Assembly (NCBI RefSeq): GCF_008831285.2
Contig: NW_022204507.1
Coordinates: 2,774,814-2,838,813, forward strand
DNA from: Nymphaea colorata
Lineage: Eukaryota > Streptophyta > Magnoliopsida > Nymphaeales > Nymphaeaceae
Length of the DNA stretch: 64,000 bases
Reading direction: 5' to 3'
Part shown: piece by piece, positions 1 through 11,475 of the stretch
Layout of the letters: every line of letters begins with the position of its first letter
Position numbering within the stretch: the first letter of the stretch is position 1
Notes under the pieces: generated by a model
Databases searched by the model: none
What the model was told of the DNA's origin: nothing
What the model saw: only the letters and a program-made list of their open reading frames with translations
Program-made: the position numbers and the translations under genes

Positions 1-692
1 GCCGCAGGTCAATTAGCTTACGCAAATGTGGTTCGTTCACGAAACTGGGATGTCAGAGAAAATTCTTGAGCTTTTCCTAAAAACTGAAGCTGTTATTTCA
101 TGGACGGGGATGAAAAGGGAAGACAATGGTATGTGGGAAGTTAGTATATGTGGGTTCAGTGCAAAGACACTGCGAAATGGCATATATAGCATTCATTTCT
201 GTGATCCTAATCCATTCACGCATTTCAAAATTATCCATATGATGAGGAGACCTACGTGACTTGGTGATGCTGAATGGAATGCGCGGAAAAGGAGCGAAGG
301 GAGAGGCCATGTGAGAGAAAGGCCGACACGGGGGAGTGTCTTGGAATCTAAACCTAAAATAGGAAGTGAAAGTGGGAAAGATTAATTGCAACCACAGATA
401 TGTTGAAGATGACTCTTATTTTGGTTGATATATAGGCCAAACTGCTCAAATATGAGGTAATATGCTTAGTATAACTTGTGTACGTAGTGCCCCAAGTGAA
501 GGTGTGCTTGTATTTTATTCATATTATAATTCAATGACAATGCAGATATAAGTGTATATGCAGATATACTATGATAAGATGACATCGTTCTCAAGATAAT
601 GCATCAACTTCTGTAAAGGGACTGATGATCAGGCTGAAGTCGGTAGTGTTTATCAAGCATATAATGAGGTTGATCATGATGTTAAGGGTTAG

Positions 693-2045
693 TTGATTAA
701 ATATGAAGTGCAAAATGATCGAAGCACATCATTCAAAAATGTCAAATGCAATCCGCAAACAAGTCGAAAAAGAAAATGTAATGGAAAAGAATTGGTGCTC
801 AGCCAAATTATCCATCACAAGCCTTATATTCGTTGGGAAAGCATTTGTCTCATAATCCAATTTACAAATTGTTCAGCTCAACCACGATTGCCAAAATGTG
901 TCTAAGTGTGAAGAATCCATTGTTGACTTTCTCAACCATTTGATATTTCGAACTGATTCACTTAGTTTAGTTGTTGAAGTTATAAAGGAGGATGACTTAG
1001 TTATATATGCATGTACATAGTGCCTTAGGAAACAAATATAAAGGTTTTGTCATAACGATGACAACTTCAAATCTCCCCTCATTCTGGGAAATACATGATA
1101 TTCTCATAAATCAAGAGAAGTGTTTAGAGCTCTTCAATGGAAATCTGCAATCAGCAAGTGGGTCATCAATAGTTGCCTTCTTTGCTCAAAATAGGTGTGA
1201 CCTTGGCAAAGGTAGAGGTTGTAGTGGAGGTGATAAATGACTCCAGAGTGTAGGAAAAGGTATATATCCAAGTTCATTATGGATAGAAAAGTCAAGTAAT
1301 TGGTGAATTATGTGGTAGGAGGAATAAAATGGCCAAGATTGCTAGAATTTACAAGAGGCATTCATGGGAATGACTACGAAGTCAAAGCAAGACAATCAAT
1401 GGCATCCAAATACAAGTACTGTGCATCATGTTGCGACTTTAGGTCTATATGTTTGATGCCAAATATGAGTGTTTTAGTTTAGTTGGTGTCATGGTAGGCA
1501 ATGTGCATGCCCCAATGGAAAATTAAGCAAATCAATTCAAAAATAAGAGGTTTCTATTAACCCATGACCATGTTTTAGAAATAAAGTAAAATCTTCGATC
1601 CATATCTAATATATGCAAAGGTAAGAAGTGCAATATTGAGTTAACAAATCTGTTTTCTTTAGGTTAAGGATGAGATGAACAAGAAAATGCAGTTTGGAGA
1701 GGGGAAGCGGTAAAGACAATATGTATGTATAGCTAATGGGTAAACGGGCAAGTGGCTGGAATAAAGTGGACCAATCCCATAAGTTTGAATCCTTATTTGC
1801 TAGTGCTTATCAAACTACAATTTCAAATTTTCTGTGGCATGATAGATCAAGATAGGCTAGTAATTATGTGATGAATCTATTGAGAAATCATGATGTTATT
1901 TTGAAGGCAAAAAACAAAATACAGAAATATGTTTTAATGGACTTCTTTCAAAATGTGGTCGTTTGCCATTTCAAATCTTTAAGCACATTTAGAATTTTTC
2001 CTTTCTAAATAATGCATGTAGACCTATGAGGACTTGTAATTGTTA
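693..2045 (+). pseudogene. Ty1/copia gag to integrase-start relic
   Basis: This is a decayed fragment of a copia polyprotein, which would encode the capsid and the first part of pol. Around 905-1,010 the frame reads like a UBN2-type gag helix region (VVEVIKEDDLVIYA), followed near 1,007-1,240 by the matching ALGNKYKGFVITMTTS stretch. Around 1,770-1,860 there is a GAG-pre-integrase signature (TTISNFLWHDRS, normally followed by LGHAS). Around 1,960-2,030 there is the start of an integrase (RLPF-like, then IMHVDL). Several stops and frameshifts break it, and no protease motif is visible. Copy B holds the same relic at about 36,575-37,915. It stops abruptly at an LTR-like block. Confidence 0.75.
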
Positions 2046-2400
2046 ACCTGCTGTTGCACAATCAGAAGTTACGTGAAAGTTTGTTCATCTGCTGGAATCT
2101 CTAGAGGGATTTGCTAGTGGAGAACTATTGTGCAGAATATTTTCTATTAAGATAAGGATCATTACCAGCAGATAAATTTAATTGTAAATAGCAAAAAAAT
2201 AGTTTTATTAATCATTTATAAGGGCACTTATTGTAATTAGGACAGATATCATTTGATTCTTCTCAACAATCTTCTTGCACACTGTAAGAGTTTAGTAACC
2301 AAGGAAGTGCTATTTTAGCCTCTCCATTGCATGTGTGTGTGCTTTCAGTTTTGCTCTAATACCCTATATCTATGAGATTTTGGGAAAAATGTATTCTAAC
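2046..2400 (+). repeat. Probable copia LTR, upstream copy
   Basis: The block starts just after the integrase fragment. It shares a recognisable core (TAGTGG...CTATTGTG...TTAAGATAA, near 2,115-2,160) with 4,310-4,350, which directly follows a copia RNase H relic. That pairing suggests two LTRs of one element. Copy B has the same block at about 37,916-38,270, followed there by a gag fragment. Edges are not resolved and no target-site duplication is evident. Confidence 0.45.
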
Positions 2401-2819
2401 AACAATTTGTTTTATAGATAACTCCTTCTCATCCATAACTAACTTACACTGTTTCATTAGTACTGTGGATGATCACTCGTGCATTGTTGATACTTTCTAC
2501 AAAGCATAAATATGAAAACAAATCTAAACTGTGAATTTTTTTCAAGTTTTTGAATATCCAACGCAAAGTTGACATCTTAAAAGTCAAGTCTGGTAGTGGC
2601 ACAGAATTCTGAAACCAAGAACTTCTGGTAGTGTCATAATTTTTTTTTCTTCCACCCCCCATTACTGATCAAACTTTAAAGACAAATATGTTCCTAAAAC
2701 AGAGTGTTTATGACATTAGCAATAATAAAGTCATCCAACTACCTCTTCAAATTGCTCACAACAATGATCAAGGAAATAGCCATTGATAAGAGGTCGTGCA
2801 TCCTGCTTTCCAATTCTGT

Positions 2820-4236
2820 ATCCTTTCAGAGGTTTTCTCTTACTTATGAACCATCTCTGCTTATTGTTTCACATTTGTCTTAACCTCGATCATATTTTGA
2901 AGTAGAAAAGCACAAGTTCTAGCATTAATTGATGATAGCTTAAGCTAAAGCATTGGAGAACATGAAAACATGGACTCTTACAAATTGTCCACCTAGTGTT
3001 AAATCAGTTGGTTGAAAGTGGGTATATAAGATGAAATTTAGATTAGATGGAACTGTTAAAATGATATGGACAAAGAGAGGGGCTGAACTATAACGAACCA
3101 TATGTACTAGTTACCAAATTAGTGTTTGTGAGATGCTTACAATTGCCACAAAATTGAATTGGAGCCCACATCAATGAATGTCTACAATACATTATTACAT
3201 GGTGGCATGCTTGAAGTTGTTCTACCTGAAGTATATGGCTAACAAGGGAAAAATAGCAGTTGTAAATTGAACAAATTATCCTATAGACTCTAATAGGCTT
3301 CCCAAAACTGGTTTATCAAGTTCTCTAGTGTGCTTACAAGCTATTGGTTTCTATAATCAAAGGTTAATTACTTGCTATTCACACTACCCAAAGGTGAAAG
3401 TTTTATTATTGTCTTGGTCCATGTAGATGACTTTATCATTGTAAGAAATAAGGATGAAGAGATCAACAAGTTCAAGAATTACTTAAGTTTTTGCATATGA
3501 AAGATTTGGGAAAATTGAAATTTTTCTTAGGTCTTGAACTTGGAAGAAGAAAATAGGGAATTCATTTAGCACAAAGGAAGTATGCTCTCGATATTACTGA
3601 AAACCCTTGTCATATAGATGCAAAGTTTGTTGATACACCAATGGAAGAACACATACATCTACCTAAAAATGATTGAGAATACATCATAGACACTACGAAG
3701 TATGAGATTATTAAAGAAACTAAACAACGTAACAATTACATGGTCTGACATGCTAACAACAGTTATATGGAAAAACTTTGCAACAATAATTGGGAAGCTG
3801 CTCTAAAGGTGGTTATACACATAAAAGATTGTCCCAGTTAAGGAGTTTTCATGGCAAGCATAAATGAATTCTAGATAAAAGTTTATGTGATTTATTCTTA
3901 GGTGGCAGTATTATATCTTGGAAAACAAAGAAACAGCTGATTATGTCAAGAACATTGGTTGACGTCAAATATCATTTCATGGTTGATGCATGTTGCAAAG
4001 TAGTCTCGTTCTAAAAATATATTCAAGCTCATCAGTTCATATGTATTGTGATAAACAAGCTACTCTCACCTCCAGAAATCTAGTGTTCATCAATGTACAA
4101 AAGGTATAGTGATTGATTGTCATTTGACACATAAGCTTACAGGTTTGTGTGCCAAAAACCATGTTGATGTAAAAAAAATTAGGTAGCTGACATATTTATA
4201 AAAGCCATTGGCAAAATTCAGTTCTACCATGATAAG
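2820..4236 (+). pseudogene. Ty1/copia reverse transcriptase and RNase H relic
   Basis: The translation shows the copia RVT_2 order: TWTL near 2,970, the KWVYKMKFRLDGTV region near 3,020-3,060, a MSTIHYYMV stretch corresponding to the usual MDV-FLHG near 3,180, then VLVHVDDFII at 3,411-3,440. The last is the catalytic YVDD with Y changed to H. KDLGKLKFFLGLELGR follows near 3,500-3,550. RNase H traces appear at 3,900-4,230 (ISWKTKKQ, CDKQATL, IDCHLTHKLTG, KPLAKFSSTMIREVLE). Many stops and frameshifts are present, so it is inactive. This stretch is absent from copy B, where only a gag fragment of what may be the same element survives at 38,480-38,790. Confidence 0.85.
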
Positions 4237-4640
4237 GGAAGTGTTAGAGTAGTATGACATAATGATAAGCTAAATAATTGTATGTTTATCAGGATGTCTC
4301 TTAAAGCTCCAAGTAGTGGTAAGCTATTGTGTAGAAGTTTTCAATTAAGATAATAACAATGCTATATGATATGTTTCTATTGTAAAGTGCCTTGTCTGTT
4401 ATTCTCTACTACTTATTTAGCTTTGTTTTACTTGTGCCCAATTTTTCACAATAGTGATTCTGATTTTATAGTTACAATTAAAATAGTGAAAAAAACATGT
4501 ATTATTTGCTCCTCTTTCCTATTTAGTAATCAAAAGTCAAATTTTGACTTATTTCAAAGTGAAACATATTGGATGAAAAATCAAATAGTGATGGTGGTGG
4601 TGAGTTTGTTAACATAGATCTTTAAATTTTTTTGGATAAA
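4237..4640 (+). repeat. Probable copia 3' LTR
   Basis: It follows the RNase H relic directly, after a short purine-rich run (AAGGGAAG), and begins TGTTAGAGTAG. Its interior resembles 2,100-2,160. The right edge is uncertain. Confidence 0.45.
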
Positions 4641-5100
4641 AGGGAGAATCGAAAAATGGATATCTTGCCCTCATTCTTATACAGTTTCAGATATGACACT
4701 ATATTACAAAAGTGTTACCTAACAAAAATCAAGGAAACCAGCCATCATATGAATATTTTTTTTGGTAAGAAGATTGCTATTGATCATTGGAAAGCATTAA
4801 GCTATAAACACTTTTCATATCTCGATGAAATGTGTTGTTGTAAGCTTAAAACCAAATATGGCCCTTATGTATTAATTGGATAGAAAAGTAATTTGTCTAT
4901 AACAATCTTATGACATATAAGAGCTTTGTTGTGAGACATTTTATGTTTAATGAGACAAACATTCTCTATTATAATACAAAGCCTACAATAAATGTTTAGA
5001 AAATTTGTGACATATCCTTGGACAATAGAAATTTGCAACCTACCCAACAACTTATTTGTCTTGCTTATTTCCTCTATAACTACACTTGTGTCCAAACAAT
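4641..5100. other. No recognised feature
   Basis: AT-rich sequence between copia relics. An open frame at 4,632-4,883 has no recognisable domain. It may be decayed copia pol of the next element, but I cannot show that. Confidence 0.4.
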
Positions 5101-6240
5101 GCCATCCTATATTATCTTCTCATGATGGCGAAAGCCCCAACTCACCTTAAACTAATTGTTTAATCTCAACAAAGCCTTAAATGGCTTAACACGTGCACCT
5201 TGTGTGTGGTTTTATAGACTCAAAGATTATTTATTCAATCTTGGCTTTGATGATTCTAATGCTAACTCTTTTTTACTTATTTGTTGTTAAGAACTACAAA
5301 AATTACTAGTATTAATTTATGTGGTATTATCTACTAGTAAGAAGGTTATACCAAATCCTATTAAAAGTTTTTCTCAATAATTTTCCATCAAAGATTTGGG
5401 AACTCTAAACTTCTTTCTAGGCAGGAAAGTACTTTATGCAAATCTTATTAAAAGCTTTTCTCAAGAATTTTCTATCAAATATCTGAGCACTCTAAATTTC
5501 TTTTTAGATTTTGAAGTAGTTTATGAAAATGATTGAATGGTGTTGTTGCATAGGAAATATATACAGAGTTCTCACAAAGATTCGACTTCAAGTAAACTTA
5601 GTCAACAACGTTGCTGCAGCTAATGTGAAAATTATTCACACATCAAAGGAAAATAGTTTCATATGCTACTTCATACAAGAGTATAGCTGGAGCTGTATAA
5701 TACATTTTGTTCAGTGGGCTAAATGTGACAGATGCATTGAATAAAAACTCATCAGTTCTTATAAACACCTACTCCAGATCACTAAGACATGTTAAACGGA
5801 TCATAATATATCTTAAGGGAATATTATATATAGGAGACGTACGTGTTCCCTAATCCAGATTGAGCAAACTGCCCTAATGACTCAAGATCAGCTCAAGAAT
5901 ATCTTGCCTATCCAGGTATCATAGAGGACTACAAAACTACTGACAACTAACAATGGCCAAGTTGAGGATGGATGTAGAACACAAGGCCATTGCTGCAAGG
6001 CTTTCATATTCATTATGGATCAAATAGTGTTCACATGAACTTAGTATTAACCATGGTAGGCCATTCATATAGTCTAATAATCTTTATGCAACTTACAAGC
6101 AGATGGTCGCTTTGTGAGATGAAGAGTTGCACAAGGAGAAATAGGAATTTAGCTTATAAACTCAAAGAACCAAGCAGTAGATATCTTAGGGCCACAATTT
6201 GTTATGCTAGTCAACAAGATGCATGTCAAGGAGATTAGCT
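5100..6240 (+). pseudogene. Third Ty1/copia RT-RNase H relic
   Basis: A second, different copia pol fragment. The KALNGLTRAPCVWFYRLKDY stretch near 5,170-5,230 corresponds to the usual LYGLKQAPRAWF region. A motif (FSIKDLGTLNFFLG) is found near 5,390-5,420 and again as FSIKYLSTLNFFLD near 5,475-5,510, so the segment is duplicated in tandem. RHVKRIIIYLKGILYIG at about 5,783-5,835 marks the end of RVT_2. RNase H traces follow (NDSRSAQEYLAY near 5,880; QADGRFVR and RVAQGEI near 6,095-6,145). Frameshifts and stops are frequent. There is no counterpart in copy B. Confidence 0.8.
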
Positions 6241-6449
6241 TGCAAAGGGACACTGGAGAACAGACGAAAGAAAAATTACAGACAATTAGGAAAAGGGAGT
6301 GAGTGACGGTGGCAAACTTAACCCATGGGAGGCAAAAAAAAAAAAATATAAAATAAAGAGAAGAGTGACAAATTTATTGATAAACTTGTATAAAATAAAA
6401 AGAAGTTTGTGGTTTTAAAATTAGAAATCATATCAAATCTAAAAGGAAA

Positions 6450-6830
6450 ATGTTGGATCACATATCTTATAAGGAAAGGAAAAAAATTATCAAAAGCTAA
6501 ATGGGCTTACTGTACATTTTTGTAAACTTAGACTCACACAAAATAAGAGTTATACCACTCACTATTTTATCGAAAGTTGGAAGACTAGTTAGTGAAGATG
6601 TATTGTGGACTTAAGACATACTTAGGCTGAAACCGCGTAAGTTAATATTTGGTTACGTCTCTCTCATTTACGTCCTATATTGTGACTTTGTAGCAAGATT
6701 CTTTAAACCTATAATAGATATTAAAAGGAAAAGAAAGAGAATCAATAAGGGTGTTGCAGTTGTGTAGCCTCCCTTGCTATCCCTTACTTAAGAGGGAGAA
6801 AGTCTTTGTTCGGCTAAGATTAAACATGTG
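6450..6830 (+). repeat. Putative copia-type solo LTR
   Basis: The block starts TGTTGGATCACATATC. Near 6,630-6,670 it contains a stretch (GAAACCGCGTAAGTTAATA) resembling the U5 of many plant copia LTRs. Copy B has the same block at about 40,335-40,720. No adjacent gag, primer-binding site or target-site duplication was identified, so this is tentative. Confidence 0.35.
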
Positions 6831-6833
6831 AAT

Positions 6834-6947
6834 GTTGAAAGCCTTAGAATGAGGACAAATCGAGTGAGAAAAAGCCATGGGTTTTCACATGTTGAAAGCC
6901 TTAGAATGAGGACAAATCGAGTGAGAAAAAGCCATGGGTCTGACCAG
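6834..6947. repeat. 57-bp tandem duplication, copy A only
   Basis: The segment starting GTTGAAAGCCTTAGAATGAG occurs at 6,834 and again at 6,891. Copy B has it once, near 40,725-40,780. The duplication therefore arose in copy A, or one unit was lost from copy B. Confidence 0.9.
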
Positions 6948-7039
6948 CAGAGTGCTGTTGGTGACCTCGCTAGTGGTTAGAGTCGTAGGAGGACTCGCAA
7001 ACAATAGATGGCCAGAGCATGGCCCCATTTTCCGGCCCC

Positions 7040-7690
7040 ATTTTATACAAAATTGGAAACAAAAATTTATGTTAAAAAATAAGGTTCTTAGGTTTGAAAA
7101 TTTATTCCATTTTGTCTATTTATTTGAAATTTCAAATGTGGGTTTGTAGTAGACTTTTCCATTTAAAACTTGAGTTCATGAGGAAATAATTTTTTATCCC
7201 CCCTTGACTTTTGTTAATTGTTAAAGAAAATTCCCAAGCTTGGGTTTGTCTGTGAAGCTTTTATATGTATTTGAGAGCATGTGCATAGCCAACAATGACT
7301 GGATTATTTGGCCTAGCCATGATATGGTCGGAGCTACTCAATTGTTTAAGGTGGCATGACTTCTAACTCATGGAATGGGAAGGGAAAGAGCGTTATCCTT
7401 TTGTCCTAGGTTAATGAGGTTGAGTAGGGGTCAATGCTCATTAATTATTATCTAAGTCTTTTTATTGTTTTGCAACTGAGTCTATCTTATATTTTTGAGC
7501 ATGCCAATTGTTAGTAACACTTTCCAACTTCTTCACTTAAGGGCCAATTCCAATGTAACCCTTTGATTGATAAAAAAAATAAAGACATAGGAATAGAGAG
7601 GGACACACATAAAAGAGACCAAATTGGTTACCAAACAGTGTAAAAGGGTTCCCTACTTACCTAGGTTTGGCACCCGAGGGATTTTCCAAG
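7040..7690. other. No gene seen; possible LINE tail
   Basis: This stretch is shared with copy B (41,140-41,790). Near 7,550-7,585 a run reading TGTAACCCTTTGATTGAT then A-rich sequence resembles the 3' end of a plus-strand plant LINE, but no coding part was found to support it. Confidence 0.3.
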
Positions 7691-9995
7691 TGCAACGTAT
7701 CTAAGGATGTGTTGCTTCGAAGAAAGGAAAATCTCATGCTACGTGCATTCAACAAGGACAAACCATATCCCATTTGCTGATTGCATAATAAATGCCAATA
7801 CCTCTAATAAGGCCAGGGGTATAGGCTTATGGATAAGGTCATCCAACAACACACCTCTTCCATATGCTACCAAAACCATGAGGATCTGCTAATGGCATTC
7901 GTGATACTCCCAATTGATGTTAGCATCAGTATCACAAAAGATGTTGTTTCTTAACTTCTTAAATATCCCCAAAGGTCATAGGTAGACTAATATGCTAGAA
8001 AAGCTAAGACCATTTTACTCTAGAGATCTCTTCCACCACCAATGGGTTGCCTCTTGGGCACTTTTTCAATTTGGGATGTTTACATCAAACTTATGCCCAA
8101 GTACATTCGCCATTTCTTTGCACATCAATAGTGGATAAAGACATGATCTACTGTTTGAATTTGTCTATCATAGATCGCACATTGGTTGGCTAAGGCATAG
8201 CCAACTCTTTGTGTTCTATCATAAGTCATTATATATACCTCCGTAGCCAAAAAAGGTGCACCATTTAGCTCTAGAAATGGCAACATTCTTTCACAATATA
8301 AGATTACTTTTGTCTAATGCCTTGTGAAGACAATTCACTTGATAGGTGCCTAGGTGGTGAACCGTTGCTACTTCTTTGTCTCCCATCACCAAGATGTTAT
8401 TGTCATAAAGGAAACCAGTATGATGAATGACATATGAAATCCAATGTGAGTTCAATTTTGACTAGTCTCTTGTTTGTGAATACTGTTCATCTCATAAATG
8501 GAGGTCTCTAGGATCAAGTTGCAAAAGAGAAAGTTTTTACTATAAAGAAGATATTCTACTATGCCCAATCCCAACTCTTTGATGATAAATGGGTGGTCTA
8601 GCTATTATCCACGATCCATTGAATCAGATGATTAATGTCATTCCAACCCCACAAGATGCTTTTCCATGATCAGGAACACTGGGACTTTACATGACACATC
8701 AACATACTGTCAGTCTTTAAATATTTGTTTTGCACAAACAATGCCCACAACAAGCTTGTTGTTCTTGCCTGAAAGAGCAAAAAGATCATGTGTGCTTTGT
8801 TTAGGAAATGTAAATTTCAAACTGAAACACTGCCTTCCTCTATAGGGTAACATAGGTCTTTTAGCTCATGAGGTGCCTTTTTTTTGTTCTTAATGTCAGC
8901 CTAAAGAAAATGACAGTGCAATCTTTCGACCTTTACCATAACAGACCTGGGCAGTCAGAAAGCTATCATTTAGTAGTTGACAATCTGATTCAAAACATAA
9001 CAATTAAATATAGTATATCAGAGTATGAGAGAAGATTTTTTTTTCATCCTGCTTTTCTCCACTTTCCCAACAAGACAGACACAAACTTTTAGGGTTCATT
9101 TTCTTCAAGAATAGAGAGAGGCATGGAGAGAGTCAACTCTCAACTGAGGGTCTTGGAAGTAAACTAAACTCCACTTTCATTAACTAACATAAAACAGGAT
9201 GAATGTTGATTTCTGGTTATTCAAGAGCATTCCAACTTCACTTTCAAATCCTCTTAGGATATGTCCAACTTCTCACATTCTATTTTATAGCCCTACAAAA
9301 AATCATTGTATCTACATGATAGATACCTAGAATATTTGACTAAACCCCTCTGAATTTAGGAGTTTTGATTTTCCTTTTGAGAACCGACGATTCAAGCCAA
9401 CGCACCAAAAAAAAAATTGAACCACAACTGTGAAAAGATAGAAGGAGAGGGGATCTCCCTGATGAAGCCCCCCACTATAAAAAAAAAAACTTCATTTATT
9501 CCGTTAATAATGAGTGCATATGTGTTTTTTTCTTCAAAATCATTACCTTAGAAACCCAATTATCACAAAAACCAAGGTGGTGCAGGGATTTTCTAATGAA
9601 GTTTCATTTAACTTTGTCCTACACCTTTGACATATCATGGTTCAGAAGCATTGATTGGCAGTTATGGTTAGCTAAGCTATTAACCATCTAGTAGCATCCA
9701 AACCAATTCCTGAATATGTTTATTAGGCAGAAATGCTCCTTGATCTTGATTAACAGTTCTAATCAGAATCTTTTCCATTCTAGCTGCCATGACTTTTGAA
9801 ATGATCTTGTAAATGTTATTGCACACTGCATTGAGCTGAAACTCCGTGATATTGGAAGCATTAGGAGTTTGTCTACTTTGGTAACCTCTTTTGGAGATGG
9901 TGAGATACTTTTATCCTTGAACCATCGGGGATCTTGATGTGGTTGGAGAGTTTCTACTACATTATAGTCCTGCATTAAATGAGACGTTGTCTTCC
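7690..9995 (-). pseudogene. L1-type LINE ORF2 relic (reverse transcriptase)
   Basis: Read on the minus strand from 9,995 downward, this is a strongly decayed non-LTR retrotransposon ORF2. AITFTRSFQKSWQLEWKRF (9,840-9,765) corresponds to the YKIISKVMA-R region of plant L1 reverse transcriptase. NHDMSKV, then DKVKWNFIRKSLHHLGFCD (about 9,645-9,560), corresponds to the D-K-A-YDRV-W-FL block with catalytic Asp. A GRSPLLLS trace marks the usual RQGDPLSP region. Near 8,220-8,110, RVGYALANQCAIYDRQ and then TVDHVFIHY match the C-terminal zf-RVT domain of plant LINEs. Stops and shifts abound and no YADD is visible. Copy B keeps a parallel relic at 41,790-44,095, so insertion predates the duplication. 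Confidence 0.8.
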
Positions 9996-9999
9996 ATCT

Positions 10000-10410
10000 T
10001 GAGCAAAATTTTATTTGTGCTTTTCGTTCAACTCAATGTGATGGGACATCATCATAATTGCCACACACCAACTCCACCATTGGACAGAACGTGAAGGAAT
10101 GTAGTATCTCCACACAAATTCGAGCATATCCTATCTGCAGTTGAACCTTGGTGAAGGGATCAACTTCCGTTCATTCCACACAAATTCGAGCACATCCTCC
10201 TTGTCAGTTACCCGGATCGAGGACCACCTCATTTTCTCCACTGTCATCGCTGGGATCATCATCCGAGGTGGGGGCCTTGCTTCCTCACAGTTGTTGCATC
10301 GTCTCCTAGAAGCATAGCTAGGGGAGAGAGAGAAATGAAAGACCCTATGAAAGGAGCCCTAAACAAACCCTAGGAGAGCTTCTCCCTCCTAAGACCCTAC
10401 TAGATTTTCT
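10000..10410 (-). other. Unidentified segment upstream of LINE relic
   Basis: A minus-strand frame near 10,320-10,205 (CNNCEEARPPPRM) is conserved with copy B (44,930-44,820), where the open frame is longer. It could be the 5' part of the LINE or an unrelated exon. Copy A has lost about 545 bp relative to copy B near 10,180-10,205. Confidence 0.3.
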
Positions 10411-10785
10411 AAAGGACCAACTAAATTTAGACAAACATAATAGCAGCATACATTATACCCCAAATTAATTAATAAGTGAAACTAAAATATAATTTCAATA
10501 CTTTCATATAGATGTTAACTATTGCCTGCATGGATACTAACATTCAGGCGAAGCTGGTTACCTGTCTATGCAATTTTGTAAGCATTTTTAATAATCACAA
10601 AACATTCCCATGATTAAAAAAAAAAAGAAACTCTTTGTAGGGAGAAAAAATAAAACCACAAAAAGAAAATTTGAGGATTCGGTAAAGATAAAATTTATCA
10701 GTGTATATATATATATATCGTTATGGCGAATATACTCCTTTAAGTAGTAAAAAGAGCTTTTTTCTTTTTTTGTCCTGCTCATAGC
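10410..10785. other. No recognised feature
   Basis: AT-rich sequence shared with copy B, containing a short (TA)n run near 10,703-10,718. Nothing else identified. Confidence 0.5.
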
Positions 10786-11132
10786 GTTATCTCATTATCT
10801 CACAAATAATTTTTTTATTTCATAAACATCATCTCATACTTAGGTTTAGCATTATCTCATACATCCGGCCATTATCTCATTATCTTATAAATATTTTATT
10901 TTCTCAAAAGCATTATCTCATATTTATGTTCAGTATTATCTTATACATCAATCTATTATCTTATTATCTCGCAAATGTTTTATTATCTCATAAACATCAA
11001 CTCATATATGTTTAGTGTTACCTCATATATCCATCGGTCCATCTGTTATCTCATATCTCATAAATGTTTTGTTTTCTCATAAACATTATCTCCTACTTAT
11101 TTGTTACTTCATACCTATTTGTTATCTCATGC
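10786..11132. repeat. Minisatellite, about 85-bp unit, four copies
   Basis: Units start near 10,786, 10,871, 10,955 and 11,045, with a partial fifth at 11,121. Each opens with (A/G)TTATCTCAT and carries further ATCTCATA words within it. The spacing (85, 84, 90, 76) shows decay. Copy B carries the same four-unit array at about 45,393-45,735, so it is older than the duplication. Confidence 0.85.
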
Positions 11133-11139
11133 ATATGCA

Positions 11140-11475
11140 TATGCAATATTTGGCCATGAAAGGACGACATCCAGCGTATGCTCGTTACAAACACGAAGCG
11201 GCAGACAAAACAATCTCTCATATTCATGAATGTTGTACTTTTCATTGTTACATGTTTTGGTGTGCATATTTGTTCTTGAAACCATATATTGAATCCCTCA
11301 GTTTCATATAGAAGTGAGACAAGACTTTAAAATTACTTAACATAAGCTGGAATAAGTTAGTAGTATGCATTGTTTGGGAAACTTTCCAAAGTTCTCATCC
11401 CCATCTTCCCTTTTCAGGTGATTGCAAATCAAAGGGCTGGCAATGTGGGTGGAGCATTCCTGAGATGGCCTTGTT
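11140..11475. other. No recognised feature
   Basis: Shared with copy B at 45,740-46,108. The plus-strand open frame through this stretch largely translates the minisatellite and its flank, so I do not treat it as a gene. Confidence 0.5.

Noticed and set aside
26-259. Frame starting MWFVHETGMSEKILEL, also in copy B at 35,873
   Set aside because: Open in both copies but with many amino-acid changes and no known domain; flanking frames contain stops.
2351-2362. GCTCTAATACCC, resembling a reversed copia primer-binding site
   Set aside because: The neighbouring copia genes are on the plus strand and copy B does not keep the motif.
7500-7590. Plus-strand LINE 3' end
   Set aside because: Only a tail-like sequence is seen; the only LINE coding traces nearby are on the minus strand.
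10786-11132. CRISPR array
   Set aside because: Units are contiguous diverged tandem repeats without constant-length unique spacers, in plant nuclear DNA.
10700-11311. Plus-strand 98-residue frame at 11,015-11,311
   Set aside because: Half of it translates the minisatellite; no domain and indels between copies.
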